DNA of 64,000 bases from Tetracladium setigerum (GCA_031472005.1 PZJY01000004.1:1276556-1340555); one strand, 5' to 3'; positions 34,666-48,480 are shown, numbered from the stretch's first letter. The notes: generated by a model not told the origin, from the sequence alone. Made by a program: numbers and translations.

Positions 34666-37600
34666 TTTCGACCTCGCCAAACTACAGTACATCATCTGGG
34701 CCATTTTTGGTTATCTTTTGGATGTTTTGCCAGATACCTCTACACCAATCTACTACATCAACTTACGACAACAACCTACCAACCTACCAACCACCAATTT
34801 ATCCAACGCGAGTTCCCTTCTTGAACAAATTTTTATTCAACAAGCCTCCGACTTATCATCTTCATCAAACTCTTTCCTCCACAGCTCACTTATCAGCTAC
34901 GGATCGGGGAATAAACCAAGGGATTCGATCACCCTTGGTGTCAACTTGTCAGAGTCCATCCATCAGTCGAAAAGGCTTTATTTCATGTCATGATGATGAA
35001 TTGCCTTACGCTTGGAAGAAAGGGTTTGAGCATCAACATCGCGAGGTTTTTTGTGTAGTGGATTCTTGGATTATGGATTCTCATTCCTCTTCTTAGGATG
35101 AACATGGAGTCGTGGCGTGGTCCTTCTTTTTATGATTTTTGACGATTTTGTTGGATTTTTTCGGGGGAGTATTTCTGGCAGATAAGGTACAAGATGCTGC
35201 AAGAGTTTTCGGTTAGGTTTTTTTTTTATCTACTTCAATGATCTTCAAATCTTGGGAGAATTTAAGGATTGTTTGAGCGAGCTTATCTAGGTGCTTTGGG
35301 ATAGGTATATAGGTCTACGTGTTTTGGAAGAGAAAATAAAATTGAAAGAAAAAAGTTTTGGAAGAAATTATTGTCCTCATTCCTATTCAATTCTATTCTC
35401 TGTACTCGTCCGTTCGAAATATCCTCTATTCTGACTATCTTGCTTTCCTAATCAATCTCAATCTACTGGACAATAACCTAAGTCTGAACTGAACAGGAAT
35501 TTAGTCTATCTACCTAGGATTTTAATCACTTTGCATTTGTTTGTTGAATGGTTTTTGTTGCATGTCGCAAGGATGAGAGTTTGGTGAGTACCAAAGGTGG
35601 TCGATCATACCAAGGGCAAAGTGTCGTTTTTTGTTGCATATCGCAGGGTGGTTGAGAGTTCAGGTCGTCGATGTCGTGTAAGGAAAGGGCATGAGGAGGA
35701 GGAGGAGCTGGTGACTCTGTTTGTTTGTATTCTGTAGTTTTGGAGGGATTACTTAAAACCTGGAATGATTTGAAAAATATATTGAAGTAAGTATCTACCT
35801 GCCTACCTACCTGAAAACCTGGCCGAGAAAGCGCAAAAGATAGATAATCAATCTAAAGACTCTCTCTCTCTCGCCGTTCAGCCTCGCTTACTCTAACAAA
35901 ATAGATTGACCACTTCAGATCGAGTGACCAGTCCCTTTCCCTCCCTACCTATCTCATTATGTTGCACATCGCACGATGATGCATGACAAGCAAGCCATCC
36001 ACTCCGGTAGTGCTTGGTACATGAAGCTGGGTATATTTTTGAAAGGAAACAGGCTAGGAAAAAATTTAGAAAAACGTTTTGATGGTGTCTGCGAATCTGG
36101 TTCTGGAAAAAAGGAGGAAGGCAAAGAAAAGATAATAGAATCCAGGCGAGATCAAAATTTATCTTTCTTTGGGGATGTTACCCTTCGTACTTACCTTTCT
36201 TTTAAAGAAATGTATCTATAACTACTTTGTTTGTACTCTCAAAATCAATAGACTATGAAGAAGCATCAACCTCCTGCGCCCAGGAAGAAAGAAGTGTGAT
36301 CGATCGATGGACTTACAGCACTGTGCACAACCAAACAATGAGGATATTATCGATTGTCCTTGGCAAGACCACCTGAGCTTTTTCAAGCTGTGCGACGTGC
36401 AACAAATCCTCAGTAGTGCGGAACGGAGTACGGAGTACAGTAGTAGTGCAGCTCTCACAGAGCTTTTCAAGCTGCAACGTGGAACCAAACAACATATGCA
36501 CCACAACCAACCAATACTGTAAACCGCTTCCTTCCTGTACTGTACTGACTGCTCTATACTGTATCTACTACGTAGATGGTGTACGTTAAAAAAAACCTCA
36601 CTTGATCAATCTAGGTAAATAAGAAGCAAAACACCACATCTCAATAAATACCCACAATTATCATAAATGGGAATGAAATGATTGAAATCTAAAACATGAT
36701 TCGATTCCCATACAATTTTCACATCACGAGTCAAATAAACATCAAGGAGCATCACCCACGCATCACCCACACCACCCACTCACCTCCCTTTCCAAGCCAA
36801 ACCAGCCTACTCGGCAAATTCCAGCTCATCTCAACGTCTCGGATCCCTTCCCCACTCCCAAAGCCTTATTTTAAAAGGAAAGAGAGAGCTAGCTAGCTCG
36901 CATAAATCCCACGAGCGCCAAGATTGTAACCCCCCATCTTTTGGTCCTTTTCCTACGGAGAACGGTAGGACGGTACTGTAAGGGTTATGCAGCCAGCCCT
37001 AGGCTAAAATACCTAAACTGTATCAAGGCATTTAGAGCCCATGTACAGTTATGTATGGTGCCTGAAAGGGAAGGAATGAGGGCGGGGCGGCTAGAAGCTT
37101 TCTTTGTCTTGGACGAGGGGGTTATGTATGGAAGTTGGGAATGGGCTTCTGGAAGCAGTGGAAGGTTTTGTTTTAATTTAATTTCGGAGAGTTTGTTTGT
37201 TCTCCGGAATGGCGGATGAGATGGGGGGTTGATTAGGTTTTGGGGGAAAGGGGGCTGGACTAGGAAATTGAAATTTATTGGAATTTGAAATTGGTGATTC
37301 GTACACAGGTAGGGCAATAAATAAATGGGAAACAAATAGGGGTTTTGTCTGAATAATGATATCGAGCCTCGAGGGGATGGATGGATGGATGCGAGACCGG
37401 ACGAGATTTTATGCAGTATGCCAGCTGTTTTTTGTGATGTACATACTCAGTACATGTTGGGTACCGTACATATGTAGGTACGGTACAATATGATGTATGG
37501 AGTTTATGCCGTTTCGGCACGGCTTTTCTGGCAATGTGATGTGTTGTGTGTTCTGGAGAGAGAGAAAAAGCAACTCCAAAAACTCTTGTCACTCTCACTC

Positions 37601-40600
37601 GATCGGCAACAGTCCTTCGGTTTCTTCTACTCGGCAACTCTGGAAAAAACAAGGCGGAACTCCGCATTTATTTCAATCAGATGATGTGAAGAAAAAAGGA
37701 TTCGATTGTACTCCGTACTTGTTGTGCAAAACAAAACAAATAATCTCGGGGGACTTTCGGGGTATGGGGTTGACCGCGTTGCCGTAGTCGTTCGGTTCGC
37801 TTCCAAGATGTGTGAGAAAAGTGTGGTTTGAGCACCGGTTTGAGAGCATGGGGGCGGCGGGCGGCGTTTGCGTTTGTTGGTGAGGGATGGATGGATGGAT
37901 CATTGGGTTGAGATGGGATGGATGGGTGGATGGAGATTGGCATGGGCGTGGAGTGGTGAGTTGGCAAAAGCTGGAAAGAAAGAAGGAGTACGGAGTGAGT
38001 CTGGGTTTGGTGGTTGAGAAGTCAATGCCTTCCACACACCCAGACTTCCAACTGTTCTCACCGCTGCTGCACACACAGGTGTTCCTACCGTACAAAACTG
38101 ACAGCAAGTCATTGCAGTACAGCAGTACCATAATAATAGTGAAGAGAATTATGAAACCAGTTCGTCACACCTCTCACAGCACCATCTCGGTAAGACAAGC
38201 AAGCAAGCAAGCAAGAGGAGAGAGAGAGAAGAAGAAAAAGAAGAGAAACTCAAGCAGGGAAGCGGCACACTTTTTATATATCCATCAAAAGGCCCACGTC
38301 AAGAAATGTATGCGTATGTGTGTGTGTTGTGTTGTGTTGTGGTGAGGTTGGATTACTGTATTTGCCACTCACGATGAGGGTCTATTAATAAAGATAGAAT
38401 TTTTCTTAGTCGTGTATTCTTCGCTTACACCAAAAAAGATCGTCAGAACTAAGAAAGGGAGGCTCCGCTGAGGTTTCGTGAGTTCTGCCGGTACTGTACA
38501 TCCATTGTTTTCTATCCACTAGGACATCCACAATACCATCATCGTGGGTTTTGTTGATGTTCGCTTGATTCATTTTGATGCAGGTGTGTATGCGGGTACT
38601 GTACTACCTCACACAACTCTCTCTCTTTCTCTCTTTCTTGCCTGCATTATTCCAGTATTCACTAGAGATGTGGTTTTTGTGACTCTCCCTACCCTTCCCT
38701 TCCCTTCCCACTACGCTTTAGTGGCAGGAATAGGTAATGTGGAATAACGGGACTGGGCTTGATGGACAAGAATAGCAAGAAAGCCAAAGCGGAAGGTCAG
38801 GCCAGATGCTGCACCGAGCAGAAGAAACATGCATCCATTTCCATCCATTTTCCTCCCCCTTACTGCACTATACCACACTGTCCTTCTCAATCTCACCTCC
38901 CCCATGCTGGGCCAACAATGCCAACTTGCCTTTCTGTCGGCACCGGCCAGCTTCCTACACAACTCACCCACATTTCACCCACACCGGCACACCCAGCAGC
39001 CAACAGTCAGCCCACGTTATGGGAGGGAGCCAGATTCCCGAGGAGGTCAGCCGCCTCTTGAGTCTTGACCAGCCAGCCAGCCAGCAGCTAATTATATCTC
39101 CGTAATTGTCGTACCTCATGGTCACCAAGGTACTGGTCGTGTTTTTGAGGTCAATATGACAAGAATCACGGCGGTGCCTGACGGCGACGTCGTACGTTGA
39201 AGTAAGAAATCTTCTCTCATCGCCTCACTCGTATGCAACCAATGGTGGCAGGATCTTCCTTCATACTGTTTATTGTGGCATCTAGTGCGATCTATGATCG
39301 ACAACCATGGGAGCTTGACACCTTCCTCTCCTTCGTCTCTCACGGTGTCGCCGAATGCCACTTGTAAATCCCTCCCACGGCCTATCCAGGCAATCCTATC
39401 ACTTCCCACTCATTGCCCACTACTGTACTGCCCACTTCTTCCCAAGTTCACACACCGACGGCTTTTCATACTGTATGTAGTACAGTACAGTAATAGTAAA
39501 TTCGATTGCAAAGAACGCTCTCAACAGAAAGCTTCACTCACACCGCTTCGCCTGGTCGTTGATGCCGTCGCTGAACCCCCACTTCCTCGACACCCTCTTC
39601 CACCTCCTGGACAGTGGAACACTCTCAGGACAACCCTTGTTCGAATGGTACTCTCCATCCTGCAACCATTTTTTTTATCTCCCGGGACCCAGAAATCGTG
39701 GTTCCGGCTCTCAATAGCGCGACTAGACTCCCTGGACGCTGCAGAGCACAGACTGGAGTGCACAGCTCCCCCTGTCCCATGAATCTCGCTCCGTAAGCTC
39801 AAAGGTGGAAGGCGTTATCAGATGTGGTTCCAGCCAGAGTGTCCAGGCTCCAGATTTTATTTTTGCAAGAAAAAAAAAATCGGATTGAAAAAGGCTGTCC
39901 TTCCCTCTCCTTTTCCTTTCCCTCCATATTTATTTGTGATCCATCCCTCCTCCTATTTGCCCTTCCGTCAATTCCGTTGCCTTCTTCCTTGCCCAAATCA
40001 AATCCCTCCCCACAGAAAACCTCGATACCCAAGCCGATAGACCGTTGTTGTTCTTTCGCCGCCCCCGTTCTTAGCCTTATAGCGTCGTGTGCTATTTGTT
40101 TGACCCTCCAAAAAAAGAACCTTCCTGGAAACTGTTTGCCGCCCAAAACACGAGACGAGACGAAGACGACGACTCAGCAAGCCGCTTGATCTGACATCAT
40201 TTCGGCCCTTTGATTTTTTTTCACCATAAAACGGTTCGCATTCCCCCCGTGGTTGTTTCCAATTATCTGAACTTTTGTATTGACTTTATTCACTTTTCGT
40301 TGCAGAACCTTGATTCATTTTCCGCGTAGACTTCTCGAGAGATATAGAACGATAGGAAGACCAAGAGCTGGGATTTCTGCCATTTGACTTTTTCGAACGA
40401 CCATCGTCGGATATTGTTGTAAACGGACAACCTTTCGGGGTAAGCTGAGAGCGCAGACAGAACTTGGTGGATAAAAGAGTTTTGGGCTAATTCAGTTTCA
40501 CAGCAAGTTCTTAGTTTACGCGAAAAGTGATATATCTTCTTCACTTTCACCTTTTCCGATCAACAAACTACCTTTCAGCTTTCCCCGCATAACTACACCC

Positions 40601-40801
40601 TTGCGATTCACCTTCATTAAAAATTCATCCCGACTGGACGTTTACTTTGAATCTTCTGTCATCAGGATTCTATAAATCCCGACCTTCCTACCTTCAACCT
40701 TTCCCTCTTCTCACCACTACCGATCTCCGCACCGAAAACCACTTCTCAAATTTTACATACCTCTAATACCAACACTTAACCTCACACAAACAACCAACAA
40801 A
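34666..40801. other. Gene desert of about 6.1 kb upstream of the dehydrogenase
   Basis: I find no ORF here with protein-like composition or splice structure. Left: 3' UTR of the YSC84-type gene, then AT-rich DNA with GTTGCATRTCGCA copies (about 35557, 35633). Middle: GGAT microsatellites (37377-37391, 37887-37900) and many TACTGTAC/CAGTACTG palindrome-like words (36536, 36971, 37441-37490, 38110, 38490, 38595, 39470-39490). Right: from about 40300 a CT-rich, CA-rich leader of the dehydrogenase. It may hold an extended promoter or non-coding transcripts; the sequence does not decide. Confidence 0.5.
37377..37900 (+). repeat. Two (GGAT)n microsatellites
   Basis: GGATGGATGGATGGATG occurs near 37375-37391 and again near 37887-37900, with looser GGAT/GGGT units to about 37930. 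Both lie in non-coding DNA. Confidence 0.8.
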
Positions 40802-42010
40802 ATGCAAGCCTTCAAGCAAGTTGTCCGCCGCACTGGCCAGACTGCACGAGCAGGATCCGTCACCCGGGCCTTCGCTCCAACATCTTCCATCTACAGCGGC
40901 TCGCGTGCAAACTTCAGCGTCGGAGCAAAGAAGGACTACGAGCCCATCAATGAGAAGGAGATCCCTCGTTCCACATACGCTCCTGGTTCGACCGTCCAGC
41001 GCTCAACTATCAATGTCGAGGAGAGTGCTAAGTCTGTCGCAGGCGAATCTGCCGTGCCTGCCCCAGAGAAGGTTGTTCCTCTCACCCAGAGCGTCTTTGA
41101 CAAGCTTCCTCCACACATGCAGAAGATGACCTTGATGGGTAAGGTCGTCATTGTTACTGGGTATGTTTGCTCCCCGCTATTTGCTTGAATTCTGCGCAGT
41201 TTGCTAACATTGATTTACAGTGGTGCTCGTGGTCTTGGAAACTACATGGCTCGCGCATGCATTGAGGCCGGCGCAAAGGCCCTCATCATCTTTGATGCCA
41301 ACCAAGAGCTCGGCGACATTTCTTGCGCTGAGTTGCACGACTTGACTGGCAAGACCATCCCAATCGAGTTCGCCAAGATTGATGTTCGTGATGGAGGAGC
41401 TGTTGAGCAGGCCATCAAGAACGTTGTCTCCAAGTATGGTGCTCCAGATGTTGTCATCAACTCTGCCGGTATCGCTGAGTATGTTCCCCCCCAATTCATC
41501 CTCTCCAAAACCTCAATTTAACATCTTTTCCCAGTTCCAACATCCCAGCCGAGACCTACGACCACGCCATGTTCCGCCGTCTGATCGACATCAACCTTAA
41601 CGGTTCCTTCATGGTCGCCCAAGCCGCCGGAAAGGCTATGATCGAGGCCGGCAAGCCAGGCTCCATCGTTTTCATTGCCTCCATGTCCGGCTCCATCGTC
41701 AACTACCCCAAGAGCAATCTTGCTACAACGCCTCCAAGGCCGGTGTCATCCAACTCGGCAAATCCCTCGCCGCCGAATGGGCCAAGTACAACATCCGCGT
41801 CAACTCCATCTCCCCGGTTACATGGACACCGCCCTCAACAACGTCCCAGCCCTCGACGCCCAAAAGGTCATCTGGAAGTCCCTGACTCCTCAAAACCGCC
41901 TCGGAGCCGTCGACGACCTCAACGGTCTCGCCGTCTTCTTGGGATCTGACTCTTCGTCCTTCATGACGGGTAGCAACCTCATCATCGATGGTGGTTACAC
42001 CCTTTACTGA
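40802..42010 (+). CDS. Short-chain dehydrogenase/reductase with mitochondrial-type presequence; two frame breaks
   Basis: Three exons (40802-41160, 41221-41478, 41535-42010). Residues 1-50 are basic and Ser-rich without acids (MQAFKQVVRRTGQTARAGS), a likely mitochondrial presequence. The SDR core follows: cofactor loop TGGARGLG (split by intron 1), NSAGIA, catalytic Ser in IASMSGS, YxxxK in YNASKAG, and PGYMDT. The end IIDGGYTLY is typical. The sequence most resembles fungal polyol/sugar dehydrogenases (arabinitol, sorbitol/sorbose or L-xylulose type), so an NAD(P)H-linked sugar alcohol step is a fair inference. One base is missing near 41706-41710 and another near 41811-41815, each in a C run. 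With both restored the coding length is 1,095 nt (364 aa). All catalytic residues are present, so I read this as an intact gene with assembly indels. Confidence 0.85.
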
Positions 42011-43353
42011 AGGATATTGAAGAGCTCGGAATTTGTTGATTCTGCTGAAGTTTCATCTACTTCTCCGTTGCCTCAGTCTCCTGTCTCCTTCTCCTCCTCC
42101 TCTCCATTTCTTACTGTCACCACAAATCAAGGAGAGCGGAAGACGACGACGCAACAAGTCAACAATAACAACACTGATTTCGAGCTCGGTAATCTTTTCT
42201 TTGCGCGGTCTGCTGGGAGTTTGATGTTATTACATGGTTGGGTTAGCGGGGTCAAAAAGGGGTGTTCTTCTGGGTTACATCGGGATGGGGATGGGGTTGG
42301 GGATGGGAGTTTAGCATTGCAACAGGTTTCTTCTTCTTCGTCGGCTGTCGTTTCTCATAAGTTCGGGGTTATAATGGGGTTGGTACAACATACATTGCAG
42401 AAGCAGCTACTACTGCTCATCAGCAGCATCTGGACTGCTATTTCCTTTTCAGTCGCTTTCTTTCTTTCGACCTCCTTGCGCGGCGGTGGTAATCGTTTAC
42501 CAGTGGCAGTAACGGCAACTACTCGGGAGGAGAACTGGTCATCTTCTTCGATCTGTGAACAATCGAAAGGGGAATGGTCGTTTCTCTTGGGCTCGAGGCT
42601 GCGTTCGTATGGTTGGTCTGATGGCGTTACATAAAGCGTAGACATTTTTTATAAGAAAATAAAAATAAAGATAAATATCAATCAATTTTAGATGTTTTCA
42701 TATGTGCAAATTGCATGTTTTTGTTGTGATTATGAAGGGGGTTTTGGGGAAGGGATTGTGGTTGTTAAATGTGTGGGTTGGGGGGGGCGGGAGGGGAGAT
42801 ATAGCTTATTACTATATTATTGACATTTGAGATTTGAGATTGGAGTTAGAATAAGGCGAGGGGAAGGGAAGTGGTAAGTGGCATTCACCCACCCATAGCT
42901 ACATACGTATACACACATACGTATACACACATACTTATTAACACTTTTCTGGGCAAATCATATTCATGCCTATCTTGTGTTTGTTTGAGTTATTGTTTAC
43001 TTATCATTTATTTTTCTCGTCATTGAAAAAATATTCATTGCTCATTTGACCAGCTGTTCTGGTTAAGATGCTTGCTATGCAAGACTTTATATGATAAAAA
43101 CTACAGATAGGTACCTACCTTGGTAGGTACATAACATGAAATAAAGCCCCCCAAAAATCAAAAATAAATTTGCAATGAGAAGCAGCACAAGCTCATTTCA
43201 ACTCCTTTAAACTCCACCGCTTTGAAAAAACCACAACTCCCCGTTTTTAACCTCTCCCATTCAACCAGACCTAGCCTTTATTTACCCCCCGTCCCCTCTT
43301 ATTTTCACACGTCTTTCCCCTCCTCTTCTCATCACCTAACTTACTCCCCTCCC
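42011..43353. other. Convergent 3' region between dehydrogenase and LtrA-type gene
   Basis: An open frame of about 200 codons (42017-42634) lies in the dehydrogenase 3' region, but it lacks an early ATG and is Ser/Gly-rich low-complexity sequence, so I do not call it. ACATACGTATACAC is repeated at 42902-42932. No other gene is seen. Confidence 0.45.
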
Positions 43354-45366
43354 TCACTTACTCCTCCTCAAATGACTCCCTACCAAGACGACTACCAATA
43401 CAAGCGCCACGGTTGGCAACACCCAACTTGACACCATATACGACTTTCCAAACTGTGTATCCACACTGCCGCCCACACAGGCCAACATGATACCCAACAA
43501 ATAATTAATGAATATCTTGATGGTGTCGGAGGTCGTTCGTTGCGGTTTGGGTTTGGAGAGGAATTGGAGCGTGTTGAGGAGGATGAGGGTTAGGCCGGAT
43601 GCGACGAAGAAGTAGACGAACTGTTTTTTGTTTGGGGTTAGGTGGTGTTTTTTTCGATTGTTGTTTTGTTTTGGAGGGTAACTTACGACTAATGAAAAGA
43701 CACCCATGTTGCTATTATAAGTATCAAAACTATTCGTGACGGAATAAGCCTTCACCTTCGGCGTCTTGATCCCATATGTCTGAAAAAGACTATTCTGCAC
43801 CGTCAAATATAAATGATCAATCGCCACGCGCGTATCATTAACACTGATTGCTAGATCCCCAATCATTTTGACATCTTTATCCGCATCGAGATAGGTGTCT
43901 GTGTTTGTCGGTGGGTACGCCGTCCAGTACCACCATAAAGTTGCGTTGATGGAATTCTGGAGCGTGGTGAAATCGGCGTTGGAGTCGGCGGTCCAAATAT
44001 CGATTGCTGAGACGAAGGATGCTTCGAGTTTGGCAACGACTTCGGTGAGTTTGCGCCAGACGATGAATTGAGAACCGCCTTCGACTGCAAGGACGAGGGC
44101 GAGGTGGAGAGGGAAGTGCATGATGGCCCAGATTTGTTGGCGGATGGAGCCGAAGTGATTATGGTTGTACCAGTCGAAGTAGAGCATGTAGAGTAGGTAC
44201 TGTAGGCATCCATCTTTGGTTAATATGTGTTTATGTTGTGTTGTGTTGTGGGAGATGGTGGTGGAATTGAGGAATAATGAGCTAAGCGAGAGGAGGTGAA
44301 GGAGGAGGGGAATATACGCACAATGATAACCACAGACGAAGTAATCGTCCCAATCGTAGCCGTAGACCAGGCAATAGAAGCATCCTCATTCTTCACAATG
44401 GCGGAAATACTCTTACAAACGACAATGATGCCCTCGCCCAGGATAATCAAGGTCAACAAACTCATCCTTTGCACCAAATGCGTGCCCTTGAAACTAACCA
44501 CCTTGTACTTGCTTGTGACCAGAATATTGAGGGCGGTTTCAACTCCAGCAATGACGTACCAGCTGATGTAGCATTTGCCATGTAGTTCGTCCTTGGAGAA
44601 GCCGAGGTAAGTGAGGCCATAGGTGGTGCCCGAGACAATGTAGATGAGTGCGATGAGACCCATGGGTGTCTTGGAGTGCTTGTAGGAACGTACGTGGATG
44701 AGCACGACGAGATATTGGAGAGCGAGGACGATACGAGAGATGGCGAGGATGATGGCGAGGGTTTGGAAGGCTGGAGCATATTGTTCGATGGGGTTGTACT
44801 TTGGTCCGACGACTATGTTTACATTTTTTAGTACATGTACACATATTGTAGACATACATATTCGGATTCCGAGGTTCAAAAACCACCGATGGAGGAAAAA
44901 AGAGATTCGAACAAAACATACCAGCAAGACCAATCATAACCCCAAATTGACATGCCTTCGCCAACCTCTCCAACAAACTATCCGACACGAATCTCACATC
45001 AAACAGACTGACTTGACACCAGGTGAACCACAACACACTAAAGAAGCCGGCGTACGATCTCAGTGACTTCGCATCATTAATCTTATGCAAACTCGTAAAA
45101 GTCGTCAAGTTGGCCACGAAGAAAAGATCGTAGAATAACTCTATCGTCGTGGCTTCCTCGTGGTGTTGGAATTGCGGACTGTCAGGATTGTGGTTGATCA
45201 CATCGGAGTGTTGCTCGTGTTGATGGGCAGGATTGTAGCCATCTTCCGAGGAGAAGTATTCGTGGATTGGCTGGAGGGTGACTTCAGGACTCTTTTTTTC
45301 TTGGGGGATGAGGGGACTTTGGAGGAGGGAGAGACGTTTGGGTTTGTGGTTGTGGTTATGGGCCAT
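43354..45366 (-). CDS. LtrA-family multi-pass membrane protein (low temperature requirement A)
   Basis: Four exons (45366-44922, 44812-44322, 44199-43687, 43620-43354) encode 571 residues, all phases consistent. After a His/Pro-rich cytosolic N-terminus comes the LtrA signature TIELFYDLFFVANLTTF. It is followed by helices including SYAGFFSVLWFTWCQVSLFD, LIALIYIVSGTTYGLTYLG, and LLTLIILGEGIIVVCKSIS with the conserved GEG. Next comes a region resembling MHFPLHLALVLAVEGGSQF, a soluble loop (residues 370-470), and three last helices. LtrA was named in Listeria for growth in the cold; fungal members are common but their function is unproven. Intron 2 has a GTGCGT donor. Confidence 0.9.
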
Positions 45367-48300
45367 TTTGAGGAAGTGTTTTGGTTGAGGTACTGTCTTA
45401 CTCGAAGGTGCAACCGCCCTTCAAAGACGATTGTAGATCGTACCGATCACGTCGCACAGAATAGACAGAGAAAAAGCTTGAATGAAGTCTTGAGATGGAC
45501 TGATCGACACGGGAGAGACAACTTGGCCCAGGACAAGGGGTGGGTTCTCGAGATCTTGGAAAAAGGCTTGGTTTGTGTGGCAGACGATGGGCTTTTGTAT
45601 TCTCTCCCGCCATCTTTCCACTCCCATGCGAGAGACGAAGGTTCCGCAACACGAGCAGATTGATTGGATCAGAGTCTACTATCTACGAGATGCATCAGTA
45701 TTTTTAAGTCATTCAACCATGTACCGTATGCCCAAGCCACCCCAACCCAACGCCATTATCTCCCAATTTACTCCATCGCGGCACTCGAGATGTGCATAAA
45801 TGAGGCTGAAGTGCTTCCTTAGCGACGAGCTACCATTTATAGTCTCCATCATTTCTCGTGCACAACAAGATCTCACCACCTCTACCCAACTCCTCTCCAC
45901 CGCCTCAGATCCAACCAGAAACCACTGTCCAGGATATCACTCTATTTTCCCATATATTTTGAATTTCAATAATGCCGACGCCGTGCAGCTCGCCTATGCC
46001 TACTAACTCTGTTTTCCTTTTCCCCTTCGGCTGGATTGGTGCCAAGTCACGTTCAGCTCTCATGCAATCTACACTGCCAAGCGCGTAGCTGCCTTTCCCT
46101 CGACTTTGTGGGACTGAAACCTTGACTCTCGAGACGCACAAGCATCTACCAAGGCTAATCAAGCATTTGATCGAGAGGCTTGTGTGGTCTGGATGTCTCT
46201 CCACAGTCCAAAGAAGCACCTTGCTGTACAACTTAGCCACCGCCAGTTTTCGGGGGTTCTAGACTCTAGACTCTAGGTTTTGGCAGAGCAGTCCCAGACA
46301 GCCCAGACAAAGACGAGTATCTACTAATTTGCCAGGACACAAGCAATCCATTGGAAGGAATGAAGGAAGCGTAAATCAGCGGATAATTTTCATTGTTTCT
46401 CTAGGGAATATGTAACATATTGACGACGGGACTTCGTAACTTGTGCTACTACACACTGAGGTACTTACAAAACAGCTACAGGGCTGGCAGCGAAAATCAG
46501 TCACAGCCGTTGTTCAGACACGTATTTTCACGAGGTACTGTGGTACTCATTCCAGGCTAATAATATTCGAGGTTTTTGTCAGCCCTAGCTGTGGTTCAAA
46601 AATGCATTTGCCCTCACTCAGCACTATCCTATTCTGTCCCGTCCTCGCCCGTTCTGTCCATCCTACGATTCCTACCCTCCTCAGCCCTCCCGCCAATAAA
46701 ATACCACCTCGAATTGCCCTTGAAGATGCAGCCCAACACAAAGTGTGGCTGTATGCAAAACCACGACTCATGGATCATCCGCTAAAATTATTACAACTTT
46801 CCATCGTATTGACAGGTACTGCACTGAACCTATCTAGCCTGATAGAAATGAAACAAAACGATAAACCTTGGAAAGACAAGCTTTCTGCCTTTCAATCTTA
46901 CTGGTACTCACACTTATGATTCACAGCATAAATAGGGCATGGGAAACCGGAACAGCGACAACTTCTTCTAATCTTGCAAGAAGAGTGTGACATCTCGTCT
47001 TAGTCTTGCAATTAAAGTCATCTCAAAAAATAAGCAAAAGAGAAAAGAAAATAAATAGCAATTCAAACAATAAAATCCCATGATTGTTTCCCTTCCTAGT
47101 CTTCAAGAATTTATCCTTCCCAATACCAAATCCATGGGTGGGCAAAAGGCTCTAGCCAGACTCTCGAAGTACCTTAATTAAGCAATCACAAAGGGGAGCT
47201 CGTGAGTCTCGATCTACCCAGCCCCCCGCGCCCGCCAACACAACCACCAAAGTCAGGGCATACGCACACTCGAAAACATGTTTGGGTGAATAGGATTTCA
47301 GAGCTTTCAATAGAAATAGATTTATATCTTCTTTCTATTTGTTGATTTAGCAAGTTCCTTGGGCAAAGTGTGAGGAGTAGCGTGGTTAGTAGCCGGAATA
47401 GCAGCCGGACATAGGATGTCGAAGCACAGATCCCGTAACCTGGTAAATATCTGCTGTTTAGATTGACTAAAGCATCACTGGATCGCTAAAGTTGTCCTTG
47501 TCTTTGTCAAAGGTCAGTGTAATCGGTTCCTTTTATCTCTTTTTATAAACAAAACTATTTGTGTTTTCAGAAAGACAGAAACACAAAAGTGACCTTTTGA
47601 CCGCCAGTCCACACACAGTCCACCATGTCGAAACCACATCGCAGATAGATAGATAATCCAGCTAGTTTTGTCTCTTTGAACCCTTGGGCTTTTGATATTT
47701 AAAATACCTGGATAGATACCTACCTACATGAGACCAACTTCACTCAGTTAAAGTACCTCCTCCTCAATCCCTCACCTGACTCCTCACAAAGGCCAGAAGG
47801 CTCAGTGTCAGAGCCCTATAAGGGTGGATGTTTATAAAATAATAAAACAATAAAAATATCTCTTTCTTCCAGCTGCTGTTCACTTCCGTGCGCGCCTGCG
47901 CGCCTACACACACACACAGACATATATATATATTATTTTCCCTCTACAAGAACAGCATAGATTCTCAATATCACTTTCAATAGTTCAACACACCACACAA
48001 AACACGATCTCAAAGACCACCACCATCCCCACCCATGGTATCCAACTCCAAGCTTCATTTCCCCTCTCTCAATCACATTTCCCTCTCCTCAGTCACACCT
48101 GCACTCACATCATCATCACAATATTCGACAATCCATCACACAAGCACCACAATATAACAACTACAAAAACACAAAATGCAAATGTAAACGCAGATACAAA
48201 AATCGCACCACCTAAGACCTACCTTCCACGAGCTTCAGCTCCTTCCGCATAATTACCGCCTCTTCTACAATAAATAGGCTCTTAAATACCTGTTCCTTTG

Positions 48301-48448
48301 CTACTACTTACTTACTTACTTACTCTTCCATCTCCTTCGCTCGTGAATTAAGCCTTAACCTTATTTATTACCCAACCACCTATATCCCAATCAGTTAGCC
48401 AGGCAAAAGCAAGCAAAAAAACAACCAAGCAAAATAGCGATTTCAAAT

Positions 48449-48480
<32 letters not shown>

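Noticed and set aside
42017..42634. Open frame of about 205 codons after the dehydrogenase
   Set aside because: No early ATG, low-complexity Ser/Gly composition, lies in the expected 3' UTR.
45160..45663. Plus-strand ORF of about 167 codons over the LtrA start
   Set aside because: Antisense shadow of the LtrA N-terminus; no leader and no protein-like features.
46443..46919. Plus-strand ORF of about 158 codons
   Set aside because: No domain, no clear promoter; it sits in generally ORF-poor intergenic DNA.
48449..48475. AG run considered as part of a CRISPR or satellite array
   Set aside because: Simple dinucleotide repeat with no spacers; CRISPR arrays are not expected in a fungus.
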